Position numbers and translations under genes: made by a program. The notes beneath the pieces were generated by a model. The model had not been told where the DNA came from and did not search any database. It worked only from the letters and a program-made list of their open reading frames with translations. Shown here in pieces: positions 51,544 through 60,700 of a stretch of DNA of 64,000 nt; the stretch's first letter is position 1, and every line of letters begins with the position of its first letter. The stretch comes from Pseudomonas parakoreensis (GTDB lineage: Bacteria; Pseudomonadota; Gammaproteobacteria; Pseudomonadales; Pseudomonadaceae), in NCBI RefSeq assembly GCF_021602155.1, contig NZ_BQHY01000002.1:248001-312000 (forward strand), in the 5' to 3' direction.

Positions 51544-53010
51544 ATGACCGCCTCTGAAAAAGTCCCGCGCAACAACGATCTGATCTACGGCCTCAACGAC
51601 CGTCCGCACCTCACCGCCACGGTGTTCGCCGCACTGCAACACGTACTGGCCAGCTTCGTCGGCATCATCACCCCGACCCTGATCATGGGCGGCGCCCTCG
51701 GTCTGCAAAGTGAAATTCCGTACCTGATCAGCATGGCGCTGTTCGTTTCGGGCCTGGGCACGTTCGTTCAAGCCAAGCGTTTCGGCCCGGTCGGTTCCGG
51801 GCTGCTGTGCCTGCAAGGCACCAGTTTTTCCTTTATCAGCGTGATTCTCAGCGCCGGCTTCATGGTCAAGGCCCGGGGCGGCGGCACCGATGAAATTCTC
51901 TCGACCATTTTCGGCGTGTGCTTTTTCGCCGCGTTCATCGAAGTGGTGCTGAGCCAGTTCATCGGCAAACTGCGGATGCTGATCACTCCGGTGGTCACCG
52001 GCACCATCATCACCTTGATGGGTCTGTCGCTGATCAAAGTGGCGATGACCGACATTGCCGGCGGTTTCGGCGCGCCCGATCTGGGCGCAGCCAGCCATGT
52101 ATTCCTGGCCGCTTTGGTGATCGGCACCATCGTTGTGTTGAACCGCGTTGACGTGCCGTTTCTGCGCCTGGGCGCCATCGTCATCGGCCTGACCCTCGGC
52201 TACGTGGTCGCATGGCTGATGGGCACCGTGGATTTCGCTTCAATGCCCGAAGTGCCGCTGGTCAGCGTGCCGGTGCCGTTCAAGTACGGCTTCAATTTCG
52301 ACTGGGTGGCGTTCGTGCCGGTGGCGGTGATTTTCCTGGTTTCGCCCCTGGAAGCCGCTGGCGACCTGACCGCCAACTCGATGATTTCACGGCAACCGGT
52401 CAAGGGCCCGCTGTACATTCGCCGGATCAAGTCCGGTCTGCTCGCCGATGGCCTCAATTCGGCGATGGCCGCAGTATTCAACAGCATGCCGATGGTCACG
52501 TTCGCGCAGAACAACGGCGTGATCCAGTTGACCGGCGTCGCCAGCCGCTACGTGGCGTTCTTCATCGCCGGCCTGTTGGTGCTGCTGGGGCTGTTCCCGA
52601 TGATCGGCGCGGTGCTGCAACTGATGCCCAAACCGGTGCTCGGCGGCGCCGAACTGGTGATGTTCGGCACCGTGGCCGTGGCCGGGATCAAGATCCTCGC
52701 CGAGGCTGGCCTGCATCGGCGCAACATGTTGATCGTGGCGATCTCCGTGGGCATGGGCCTGGGCATCGCCGCCGTACCGGAAGTGCTGCGCGAGTTGCCG
52801 CAAGCGCTGCGTAACATCTTCGAATCGCCGATCACCGTTGGTGCGTTGTGCGCTATCGTGCTGAATATCTTCCTGCCGGAAGAATTCATTGAACTGGAAG
52901 AAGACGATTTCGATCCGGAAGCGTCGATTCTGCAGGTCATGGAAAACCCCGATCTGCCGGCCAAAGCTGAACCTGCCAGCGCAGCGGCGGTCGCACAGTT
53001 GAACCGCTGA
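51544..53010 (+). CDS. Xanthine/uracil permease (NCS2 family)
   Basis: A 488-residue nucleobase:cation symporter-2 with 14 expected membrane segments. It has the signature PVVTGTIITLMGLSLIKVA and the substrate-site regions LVSPLEAAGDLTANS and NSMPMVTFAQNNGVI. The latter two are the NCS2 TM8 Glu and TM10 motifs. It likely imports xanthine or another purine. The ATG at 51544 starts a normal cytosolic N-terminus; the longer frame is rejected. An acidic C-terminal tail follows the last helix. I see no purine riboswitch upstream. Confidence 0.9.
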   Translation: MTASEKVPRNNDLIYGLNDRPHLTATVFAALQHVLASFVGIITPTLIMGGALGLQSEIPYLISMALFVSGLGTFVQAKRFGPVGSGLLCLQGTSFSFISVILSAGFMVKARGGGTDEILSTIFGVCFFAAFIEVVLSQFIGKLRMLITPVVTGTIITLMGLSLIKVAMTDIAGGFGAPDLGAASHVFLAALVIGTIVVLNRVDVPFLRLGAIVIGLTLGYVVAWLMGTVDFASMPEVPLVSVPVPFKYGFNFDWVAFVPVAVIFLVSPLEAAGDLTANSMISRQPVKGPLYIRRIKSGLLADGLNSAMAAVFNSMPMVTFAQNNGVIQLTGVASRYVAFFIAGLLVLLGLFPMIGAVLQLMPKPVLGGAELVMFGTVAVAGIKILAEAGLHRRNMLIVAISVGMGLGIAAVPEVLRELPQALRNIFESPITVGALCAIVLNIFLPEEFIELEEDDFDPEASILQVMENPDLPAKAEPASAAAVAQLNR

Positions 53011-53023
53011 CGCGACGCCATGA

Positions 53024-53058
53024 AAAAAGGGCTGAACCGGCAACGGTTCAGCCCTTTT
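53024..53058 (+). terminator. Rho-independent terminator
   Basis: AAGGGCTGAACCG-GCAA-CGGTTCAGCCCTT followed by TTC, between the permease gene and the LEA14-like gene. Confidence 0.85.
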
Positions 53059-53074
53059 CGTTGAGAGACTGTTT

Positions 53075-53548
53075 ATGCGCCGCGTCCACGCCGTCATCCT
53101 GTCCCTGCTGCTGTTGTCCCTGAGCGCCTGCGCGCTGTTTCCCAACCGGGACCCGGTGAACATCAACGTGGTCGGCCTCGAACCGTTGCCAAGTCAGGAT
53201 CTGGAAGTGCGTTTCGCGATCAAGCTGCGGGTGCAGAACCCCAATGAAACGGCCATCGATTACAACGGTATCGCCCTGGATCTGGAGGTCAACGGCCGTC
53301 CCTTGGCCTCGGGCGTCAGCGATCAGGTCGGCTCGATCCCGCGCTTCTCGGAAACCGTGGTCAGCGTGCCGGTCAGCGTTTCCGCGTTCTCGGTGCTGCG
53401 CCAGACCCTCGGCCTGAGCCAGACCCAAACCCTCGATAACCTGCCTTACGTCTTGCGCGGCAAACTCGCGGGCGGGGTGTTCGGCACCATGCGTTTTGTC
53501 GACAGCGGCAAGCTGAGTTTGCCAAAGGCCACTGCTGCGACGTGGTAA
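53075..53548 (+). CDS. LEA14/WHy-domain lipoprotein
   Basis: A 157-residue lipoprotein. The lipobox LSAC ends the signal peptide (Cys19). The mature part is one WHy/LEA type 2 beta-sandwich (VNINVVGLEPLPSQDLEVRF, LRVQNPNETAIDYNGIALDLEVNG). Bacterial members are linked to desiccation or stress tolerance, with no defined biochemical activity. GAGAG lies 8-12 bp before the ATG. The gene begins just past the permease terminator. Confidence 0.87.
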   Translation: MRRVHAVILSLLLLSLSACALFPNRDPVNINVVGLEPLPSQDLEVRFAIKLRVQNPNETAIDYNGIALDLEVNGRPLASGVSDQVGSIPRFSETVVSVPVSVSAFSVLRQTLGLSQTQTLDNLPYVLRGKLAGGVFGTMRFVDSGKLSLPKATAATW

Positions 53549-53578
53549 ATACACAATTTTGAAACCGCTCATAAATAC

Positions 53579-53670
53579 CTGTAGGAGCTGGCTTGCCAGC
53601 GATAGGGTCGCTCAGCCAACATCGTCGTTGCTGACAGTCCGCCATCGCTGGCAAGCCAGCTCCCACAGTT
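53579..53670. repeat. REP pair, family C (inverted)
   Basis: Two inverted family C copies between the convergent lipoprotein and nitrilase genes. Confidence 0.85.
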
Positions 53671-53688
53671 TTTTCAATCAGCCCGACG

Positions 53689-54612
53689 TTATGCGGTGAA
53701 CCGCACACCCGGTTTCGCCCGTTCATCGACACTCAACTCAAACACATCCGGCCGCGCATAGTGGCCAACCACGTCATAGTCGTAGCGCGCCCGTACCAGT
53801 TCATCGGTATCGATCTCAGCGGTGAGCAACCCGGCCTCGCCACGCAACGGCCCGGCGAGCACATCGCCCATCGGCCCGACAATCACGCTGCCGCCGGCAA
53901 TCAACGGTCGATCCGCCGGCCAATTGGCAATCTCCACGCCCAGCGCGTTCGGCGAAGCCTGCACCTGACAGGCACTGACCACAAAGCAACGGCCCTCGTG
54001 GGCGATGTGACGCATGCTGACCTGCCACATCTCACGCTCGTCCACGGTCGGCGCGCACCAGACTTCAATGCCTTTGGCGTACATCGCCGTGCGCAGCAGC
54101 GGCATCATGTTTTCCCAGCACACCACCGCACCGAGTTTACCGACCTGAGTGTCGAGCACCGGCAGCGTCGAGCCGTCGCCCTTGCCCCAGATCAGCCGTT
54201 CGGTGCCGGTCGGCATCAGCTTGCGATGCTTGGCCACAAGCCCCGCCTGCGGGTCGAAATACAGCGCCGTGCAATACAGCGTGCTGCCGGCACGCTCGAT
54301 CACGCCGATCACCAGATTGGCCCCGGTGCGCGCAGACAGGCCGGCCAGTGCCTCGGTCTCGGGCCCCGGCACGTCAATGGCGTTCGCGAAATAGCGTGCG
54401 AAGGCCTCGCGCCCCTCGGGCAGGCGATAGCCCAACTGAGTGCCAAAGCCCTCGCCTTTCGGATAGCCACCGAGCAACGCTTCCGGCATCACCACCAACG
54501 CCGCGCCGGACTCGCTGATCGCGTCTTCCCAGCTGAGGATCTGTTCCAGGGTTTCACCCTTGCCACCGGGCAAGGCGCCAATCTGCAGGGCGGCGACGAT
54601 TGATTTGGGCAT
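53689..54612 (-). CDS. Nitrilase
   Basis: A 307-residue nitrilase-superfamily hydrolase converting a nitrile to the carboxylic acid and ammonia. The catalytic triad is Glu44 ([14 protein letters not shown]), Lys131 ([17 protein letters not shown]) and Cys165 (VVCWENMMP). The HRKLMPT and CWENMMP blocks mark true nitrilases rather than amidases. The ATG at 54612 has GGAG 8 bp upstream, which rules out the in-frame GTG three codons earlier. It is divergent from a LysR gene. Arylacetonitriles or plant nitriles are plausible substrates, as inference. Confidence 0.92.
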   Translation of the reverse strand: MPKSIVAALQIGALPGGKGETLEQILSWEDAISESGAALVVMPEALLGGYPKGEGFGTQLGYRLPEGREAFARYFANAIDVPGPETEALAGLSARTGANLVIGVIERAGSTLYCTALYFDPQAGLVAKHRKLMPTGTERLIWGKGDGSTLPVLDTQVGKLGAVVCWENMMPLLRTAMYAKGIEVWCAPTVDEREMWQVSMRHIAHEGRCFVVSACQVQASPNALGVEIANWPADRPLIAGGSVIVGPMGDVLAGPLRGEAGLLTAEIDTDELVRARYDYDVVGHYARPDVFELSVDERAKPGVRFTA

Positions 54613-54679
54613 TGCAGTCACTCCATCAGGTTCAAGTGTTGCCGATTCTGCGGCGGCGCGGGATCATGAATAAAGACCG

Positions 54680-54693
54680 ATTCACTGCTGAAT
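54680..54693. promoter_or_regulatory. Candidate LysR operator
   Basis: ATTCA-CTGC-TGAAT perfect palindrome in the 84-bp divergent region between nitrilase and LysR, ending just before the LysR ATG. Confidence 0.35.
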
Positions 54694-54696
54694 GAT

Positions 54697-55611
54697 ATGA
54701 GCCAAATGAATATCGCATCCGTCGATCTCAACCTGCTGAAAGTCTTCGAAGCCCTGCATGAGGAGTCCAGCGCCAGCCGTGCGGCGCTGCGTCTGGGCGT
54801 GACCCAATCGGCGGTCAGCGCGGCGTTGCGCCGGTTGCGTGACGTGTATGGTGATCAATTGTTCGTGCGCACCGGACGCGGTCTGGCACCGACGCTCAAG
54901 GCCAATCAACTGAAGCCGGTGGTCAGCGAGGCGCTGAACAAATGCCGGCAAAGCCTGGCGATGGTCGACCCGGCGGCCCATCACTATGACGGCCGTTCGG
55001 TGACGGTGGGCCTGTCCGATGACTTCGAAATAGCCTATGGCCGGCGCCTGATCGAAGAAATCGCCCGCTGTGCACCCAAGCTGCGGCTGATCTTCCGCCA
55101 GACCCACAGCCAGATCGTCGCTCGCGCCCTGATGGAGCGCAGCATCGACCTGGCGATCACCGCCGGCGGATTTGCCGAGCGCCTGCTCAGTCGTCTGGTA
55201 TTGGGTGAAGGGGATTATGCCTGTCTGGTCGATCCGGGCAGTCTGGCGCCCGGTCAACAGGGCATCGATTTGCCGGAGTTCGTCGCCCGTGAGCACATTC
55301 TGGTGTCCTCGGGCGGCTTTATCGGCATAACTGATGAAGGTCTGGCGGCGCTGGGGCTGAGCAGGCGGGTCTGCGCCTCCACCACCCACTTTGCCGCGCT
55401 GCCGCATCTGCTCAAGGGCAGCAACGCCGTGGCAACCATCCCGACCCATGCCGCCCAGGCCATTGCCCAGCTCAGCGGACTGATGCTGCTGCCCTGCCCG
55501 CTGGCGCTGCCGCGTTACCCGATCGAACTGGGCTGGCGCACCAGCACGCAGATCGACCCGGTGGTGATCAAGGTACGTGAGGCGATTGTTGCGTGTTTCA
55601 ACGCAGACTGA
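54697..55611 (+). CDS. LysR-family regulator (NodD-like)
   Basis: A 304-residue LysR regulator. The winged helix is at about 8-65 (VDLNLLKVFEALHEESSASRAALRLGVTQSAVSAALRRLRDVYGD), with the NodD-like DQLFVRTGRGLAPT variant of the wing. It is divergent from nitrilase by 84 bp and probably controls it. No clear ribosome-binding site precedes ATG 54697. An in-frame ATG at 54706 is an alternative. Confidence 0.88.
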   Translation: MSQMNIASVDLNLLKVFEALHEESSASRAALRLGVTQSAVSAALRRLRDVYGDQLFVRTGRGLAPTLKANQLKPVVSEALNKCRQSLAMVDPAAHHYDGRSVTVGLSDDFEIAYGRRLIEEIARCAPKLRLIFRQTHSQIVARALMERSIDLAITAGGFAERLLSRLVLGEGDYACLVDPGSLAPGQQGIDLPEFVAREHILVSSGGFIGITDEGLAALGLSRRVCASTTHFAALPHLLKGSNAVATIPTHAAQAIAQLSGLMLLPCPLALPRYPIELGWRTSTQIDPVVIKVREAIVACFNAD

Positions 55612-55619
55612 CGGCTGTG

Positions 55620-55874
55620 TTACTTGTTGGCCGCCATCAGTCGATTGACCTCACTGCGCACCATGTTGGCGAATTCCGGCGGGGACATGCCATCAAGCTC
55701 GGCGCGCACCCACTCGGCCCATTTGCCCTTGCGCTTGGAGCGTTCGCCGAACAACCGCGCGGCTTCGCCTTTGGCTTTGCCCAGATTGTTCTGCCAGAGT
55801 TCGAACAGACGGGATTTCTCGTCTTCCAGCGCAGCGCGCTCGGCGAGGGATTTGTCGGCCAGATTGAAACTCAT
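55620..55874 (-). CDS. Conserved small hypothetical protein
   Basis: An 84-residue protein rich in Lys, Glu, Arg and Ala, predicted mostly helical, with no signal peptide or membrane segment. The motif KSRLFELWQNNLGKAKGEAARLFGERSKRKGKW suggests a basic, nucleic-acid- or protein-binding surface. I do not recognise a named family. It ends 8 bp from the convergent LysR stop. Confidence 0.7.
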   Translation of the reverse strand: MSFNLADKSLAERAALEDEKSRLFELWQNNLGKAKGEAARLFGERSKRKGKWAEWVRAELDGMSPPEFANMVRSEVNRLMAANK

Positions 55875-56027
55875 GGGGAAATACCTGCTGCGTAAAATGG
55901 CGACATCTTACACGCTCGGCGAAAATCTCCCGCGCAGGTTTTTCTTTCGCACCTAAAATCAGTGCAACTTTTCCGTCAGCGCCACACTCCATTGATCACT
56001 GTTCATCCATCTGCAAGGAGTCACCCA

Positions 56028-56345
56028 ATGGCCCGCAAATCCCGCGTGCAAGCCGTCGAAGACCAAATCAAGGATCAGGCGTTCAGCGAACTTCAGGCTT
56101 TGATCGAAGAGTCCGACAAACTGCTCAAGAGCAGCGCCTCACTGGTGGGCGAGGAAGCCGAGACCCTGCGCGGACAAATCGCCCTGAAGCTGCAACAGGC
56201 GCTGGACTCGGTGTCCAGCGTGCGTGAACGCACCAAACCGGCGGTCGAGGCCACCGAGAGCTACATTGGCGGCCATCCGTGGCAGACCGTGGCGATTTCC
56301 GCCGGTTTTGGCCTGGTGGTGGGCTTGTTGCTCGGTCGTCGCTAA
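56028..56345 (+). CDS. DUF883/ElaB-YqjD-family membrane protein
   Basis: A 105-residue protein with a charged amphipathic helix (about 1-75) and one C-terminal transmembrane helix (AISAGFGLVVGLLLGRR) after ESYIGGHPWQ. That is the signature of the YqjD/ElaB family, tail-anchored proteins that bind ribosomes in stationary phase in E. coli. AAGGAG precedes the ATG at 56028. The upstream open frame is rejected. Confidence 0.9.
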   Translation: MARKSRVQAVEDQIKDQAFSELQALIEESDKLLKSSASLVGEEAETLRGQIALKLQQALDSVSSVRERTKPAVEATESYIGGHPWQTVAISAGFGLVVGLLLGRR

Positions 56346-56389
56346 GCGACGTTTGTCAGCGCGCATTGTTCAAGGCCTGACAATAAATC

Positions 56390-56496
56390 TGTAGCGAGGG
56401 AGCTTGCTCCCGCTGGACTGCGCGGCAGTCCCCCTATTCTCAAGCAGACAAAGGGGGCCGCTTCGCAACCCAACGGGAGCAAGCTCCCTCGCCACA
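56390..56496. repeat. REP pair, family E (inverted)
   Basis: TAGCGAGGGAGCTTGCTCCC and its inverse, with internal GGACTGC/GCAGTCC and CCCCCT/AGGGGG arms. It is the only family E element in the window. Confidence 0.85.
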
Positions 56497-56511
56497 TCGG
56501 TCATCTGCCCA

Positions 56512-57552
56512 TTATTCCCCCGCCAGCGCTCGCAACTGCGCCAGCGTCTGCTCATCCAGCACGATCCCTTCGGCCATTGATCGCGCGCGCTGCAAATGCC
56601 GACGATCGCCCGGCAAACGTTTCAACCCCACGCCGTGCATCTGCCGCACCAGCTCTTCGCTGCGCTCGGCAAACGGTTGCCCGGCAGCCTTGCTCGGGTC
56701 GATGACGATCAGCAACTGCCCGGTCCACGGTGTTTTGGCCCCGGGATGGTTCGACCAGTCGAATTCGAAAGAAAAGTTCCCGCCGGTCAACGCCGCCGCC
56801 AGCAGCTCGACCATCATCGACAGCGCCGAACCTTTGTGGCCGCCAAACGGCAACAGTGCGCCGCCCTCAAGAATGGCCTTCGGATCCTGCGTCGCCTGAC
56901 CCAAACCGTCCACACCCATTCCGGCAGGCAGCCGTTCGCCCTTGCGTGCGGCAATCTGCACGTCGCCGTGAGCTATGGCACTGGTCGCCAGATCGAACAC
57001 GATCGGTGCTCCGCCGGCCCGGGGCGCGGCAAAGGCAATCGGGTTGGTGCCGAACAGCGGTCTGTCGGCGCCATGGGGCACCACGCAGGTCATGCTGTTG
57101 ACCACGCTGAGCGCCACCAGGCCTTCCTCGGCGAACGGCTCGACGTCCGGCCAAAGCGCCGCAAAGTGATGGGAATTGCGAATCGCCAATACGGCGATCC
57201 CGGCGTTGCGCGCTTTCTCCACCAGCAGCGACCGGGCCGCCGCCAGCGCCGGCTGGGCGAAACCATTGCCGGCATCGACTCGCACAAAACCGGAGGCCAC
57301 GTCCTCCACCAGCGGCACCGCCTGACCATTGACCCAGCCACTGTTGAGCGTCGAAACATACCCGGGGATACGGAACACCCCATGACTGTGCGCGCCGTCA
57401 CGCTCGGCACCGGCACAATTGGCAGCCAGGGTACGGGCGACGGACGCCGACGTACCATGGCGCAGAAAAACCTTTTCAAGCAATTGCGTCAACGCTTCGA
57501 GCGAGAGTGTGGACGCAGCGAGGGAAGACAGGGGTTCGTGTGGCGCAGACAT
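56512..57552 (-). CDS. dpkA: DpkA, piperideine/pyrroline-2-carboxylate reductase
   Basis: A 346-residue NADPH-dependent reductase of the malate/L-lactate dehydrogenase (YlbC/DpkA) fold. It reduces delta-1-piperideine-2-carboxylate to L-pipecolate in D-lysine catabolism, and pyrroline-2-carboxylate to L-proline. Characteristic blocks are RDGAHSHGVFRIPGYVSTL, IRNSHHFAALWPDVE (catalytic His), FGTNPIAFA, and DPKAILEGGALLPFGGHKG. They closely match what I recall of P. putida DpkA. GGAGC precedes the ATG at 57552. It is divergent from the large toxin-like gene. Confidence 0.9.
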   Translation of the reverse strand: MSAPHEPLSSLAASTLSLEALTQLLEKVFLRHGTSASVARTLAANCAGAERDGAHSHGVFRIPGYVSTLNSGWVNGQAVPLVEDVASGFVRVDAGNGFAQPALAAARSLLVEKARNAGIAVLAIRNSHHFAALWPDVEPFAEEGLVALSVVNSMTCVVPHGADRPLFGTNPIAFAAPRAGGAPIVFDLATSAIAHGDVQIAARKGERLPAGMGVDGLGQATQDPKAILEGGALLPFGGHKGSALSMMVELLAAALTGGNFSFEFDWSNHPGAKTPWTGQLLIVIDPSKAAGQPFAERSEELVRQMHGVGLKRLPGDRRHLQRARSMAEGIVLDEQTLAQLRALAGE

Positions 57553-57782
57553 CTGAAGCTCCAGACTAATTATTGGAGGGAACAACAGCGTACGAATATC
57601 CAGCCCACCGATTAACCACGTCAGACACGGGTGCTGTCAACCGTTGCGGTGAAGCCTTGTCGCAGCAAGCACACGGCGCTGCCGCTGGTGCGGTAACTAT
57701 GTACCACCCGCGTCATCTGGCCGGTCATTAGTCTCGAGTCTCAATTTACCGGTGCACCGGACGGTGCCCTGAACGAGACCCG

Positions 57783-60700
57783 ATGATGCCTGCTCCCCTG
57801 CCTCCGCTGCTGTTCCTGTCCTTTCTCGATTCCCCCGGATTGTGGCGTGAACTCGGCAATGTCCATCACTTGTCCACCGCTGACTTCCAGTGGCTGAGCC
57901 ACGTGCAACTGGCCACCCACGCACTGCGCAGTCAGCAAACCCCGCCCATGCTTGCCCATCGAATCCTGCTCAACACCGACGATACGCCTGCGGTGCCTCT
58001 GGCCGGCAGCTTCATACTCAGTGCCACCCCCGATGATCGCGGCGTCATGTTGTACACCCCCTTCGACGGGCTGAAAAAACATGCCAGCCTCGCCAGCCTG
58101 ACCGCACACCTGGAGGAGCGCCTGAACCGTGTCACCGAAGATGATCGGCTGCTGGCGTTGCTCGCCCTGTCACAACGCAAACGGCTGGTCGAACGACGCG
58201 CTGTCAGCGTGACCTATCAGCTTGTCGAGGGCGATATCTTCGAAGATCAACGCGCTGCCATCGATCACTGCCTGCGACTCAACGCGCAGGCAATGCACGA
58301 TGAATTGATGCAACTGCCCGAACTGGAAAGCCTGCTCCAAAGCATACTCGACGCACTCCTGACGCCGACGATGCCTGGCGTCGACCAGACCCGCACACGC
58401 GTGAACCTGTACGCAACCGGCGCAGCAAACGGCCCGGCATCGAGCGACCGTCCTTCACTGGGCGGGTTTGAAGCGCTGTCACTTGGCGATGCGCTGCTTT
58501 TGCACTACCGCCACGCCGGATGGCCGGTTGGCCAGACCCATGAGTTTTCGCACCCGGACCGGACAGTCCAGGCCAGTGATCAGCAACACTGGGAAACAGC
58601 CATTACCACGGCGTCGGGCAAACTGTTGGTGTGGCTGTATCAACAAATGGAGCGTTACTGGAATGGGCCCAGCGCTGACGGAGTCTCGCGGCGCAGCGTA
58701 TTGGCGCAGATCATTCGACAGCAGGCGCTGGCAGACTTTTTGCTCAAACGCGAGGCTGGCATTATCGAGCAGCACACCTTCGACAGCCTGCTGACCTCGT
58801 TGGGTTTCAGTGACGGTCCGGCACGCCGCGCGACGCTGGAAACCGTACGTTTGTGGGAGCATCAGGCAAACTTCGTGGAGCTGGCCGGCGCGTTGATGAT
58901 CAGCCATTCCGACAGCTGCCTGTATACCCCGACCCACGGCTTGCAGGTACTGAGGGATTACGAAGATCTCAAAGCCATGCTGCTCGGCAAATTTGCCAGC
59001 CCCGGGCACGAAGACGAACTCTACGGTCTGTTGAATCTCGACGAGCGGCAACGCTTTCTCGGTTTCGACAAGCCGCAGGTTTCCGGCCAATCGATTGCCG
59101 GAGATGTTTTCAGCGTGCTGCTCGAGTTGATCATCACCAAGCAGCGACAGAACATCGACTACGCCTTGCAGTGGTATCGGCACAGCGACGGCGCCGTAGA
59201 TATTCGCGCACTGTTCGACAAGGCCCTGGACATCCGTTCGATGCTCCACGAGCGGCTTGAGACCCTGGATGCCCACGGGCGCTGGAGCACCCGGCCGACG
59301 CTCGCCGGCAACCAGTTACCTTCAAGGGTGCTGGCGGATACCGCCGCGGCCGAAGTGCGCAAATTCGACAGCATCATGCCCAGCCTCGCCGCAGACTTTG
59401 CCGCCCAACCGCTGACCGTCACGGCGCTGCAGCGCACCTACCTGCAAGGAATCGCCGCGAAGCTGGCGCACGCCCTGGCTGTCGGCATAACAGCCGAAGC
59501 ACGGCTGAGCGTCCTGAATGGCACGCTGAGCCGCCATGAGCAAGCGCTGGTCGACACCGTGTTCAATCCGGATCAACCGGATCGCGGCCGCCGCAAGGCA
59601 CTCAACGGTTTTCAGCCGGATGCCTGGTCATTGACGTTGCAGGTCGCCGGGCAGAGCGAAATGCTGCCGCTGGCCAACTGCGTCCTGCTCACGGAACGCG
59701 GTGGCCGCGATACGCAGCACTCGGGACGCGCGATACTGTGGACACCAGCCCTGGGCCTGGAAGTCTTCCGTTCGATCGAGCATGCCAGACAGGTGTTGGA
59801 CCAGCGGCTGGTGGATCCGCACAAACGCCTGATGCTGCTGGATAACCTCTTTCCCCGGCACCAGGGGTTCCATCAACACTACACCCTGGGACAGTGGCAA
59901 TTGATCAGCCGCAGTGTCCTGCAGGATCGGGCCGACTCGGCGATCGAACAGTTTCTTCAGCGCTGTGAACAGGTACGGGGCCGTCAATGGCCAAAGCCGC
60001 GGGAAACTCAAATCCTCAGGACGTTGAGTGAGCACGTCGTGGAGACCAACCTGCAGCGCGCCACCGCTCTGGCGCGGGCGATCGGCAAACAGCATTCGTT
60101 GCCTGCCTGGCTGGGCATGGCCACGCTTGAAGCGCAGCAGTTGCATCTGGAACTGCTGGAACAGTGGCGCCACAGCGTCATTGACGATCAGGATTATCTT
60201 CACGCGCTGCCAACCGTGCGTGACTATATCCGGCAGACGCTTCAAACGTTGTTGAAAAGCCGCTTGCAGAGGCAGGATCTTGACCCCGAGCAAATCATCG
60301 TCACTCCGGCACTGGCGCTGATCGGGCCGGCGATGAGCCTGACCGATTTCGCCCTGAACCATGCGCATCTCGCACAGAACACGGCATTCACCCTCCGCTC
60401 GGGCACTGACCGGGCGCTGCCGACAGGGCTTGATCAGCAAGCAGTCAGGAGCCTGCTGCTGTCCCTGAATGTTGCAACAACGTTTGCCGATAAAATCACC
60501 TCAGCGTTGTCCGCCAGTGATGTCGCCGCTGAACAACGCAAACAGCGTTTCCTGCGCCAACTGCCTTGGCAATTGCTGCAGCACGCCCATCAGTTACAAC
60601 TGCAACAACGCTTGTCGTCGAAAGCCTTCGGCTTGATTTCTCAGGTGTTCGACATGCCCGACGCCGTGGCCCGCGCGACCGTGCCAGGGGCCGACGCCAT

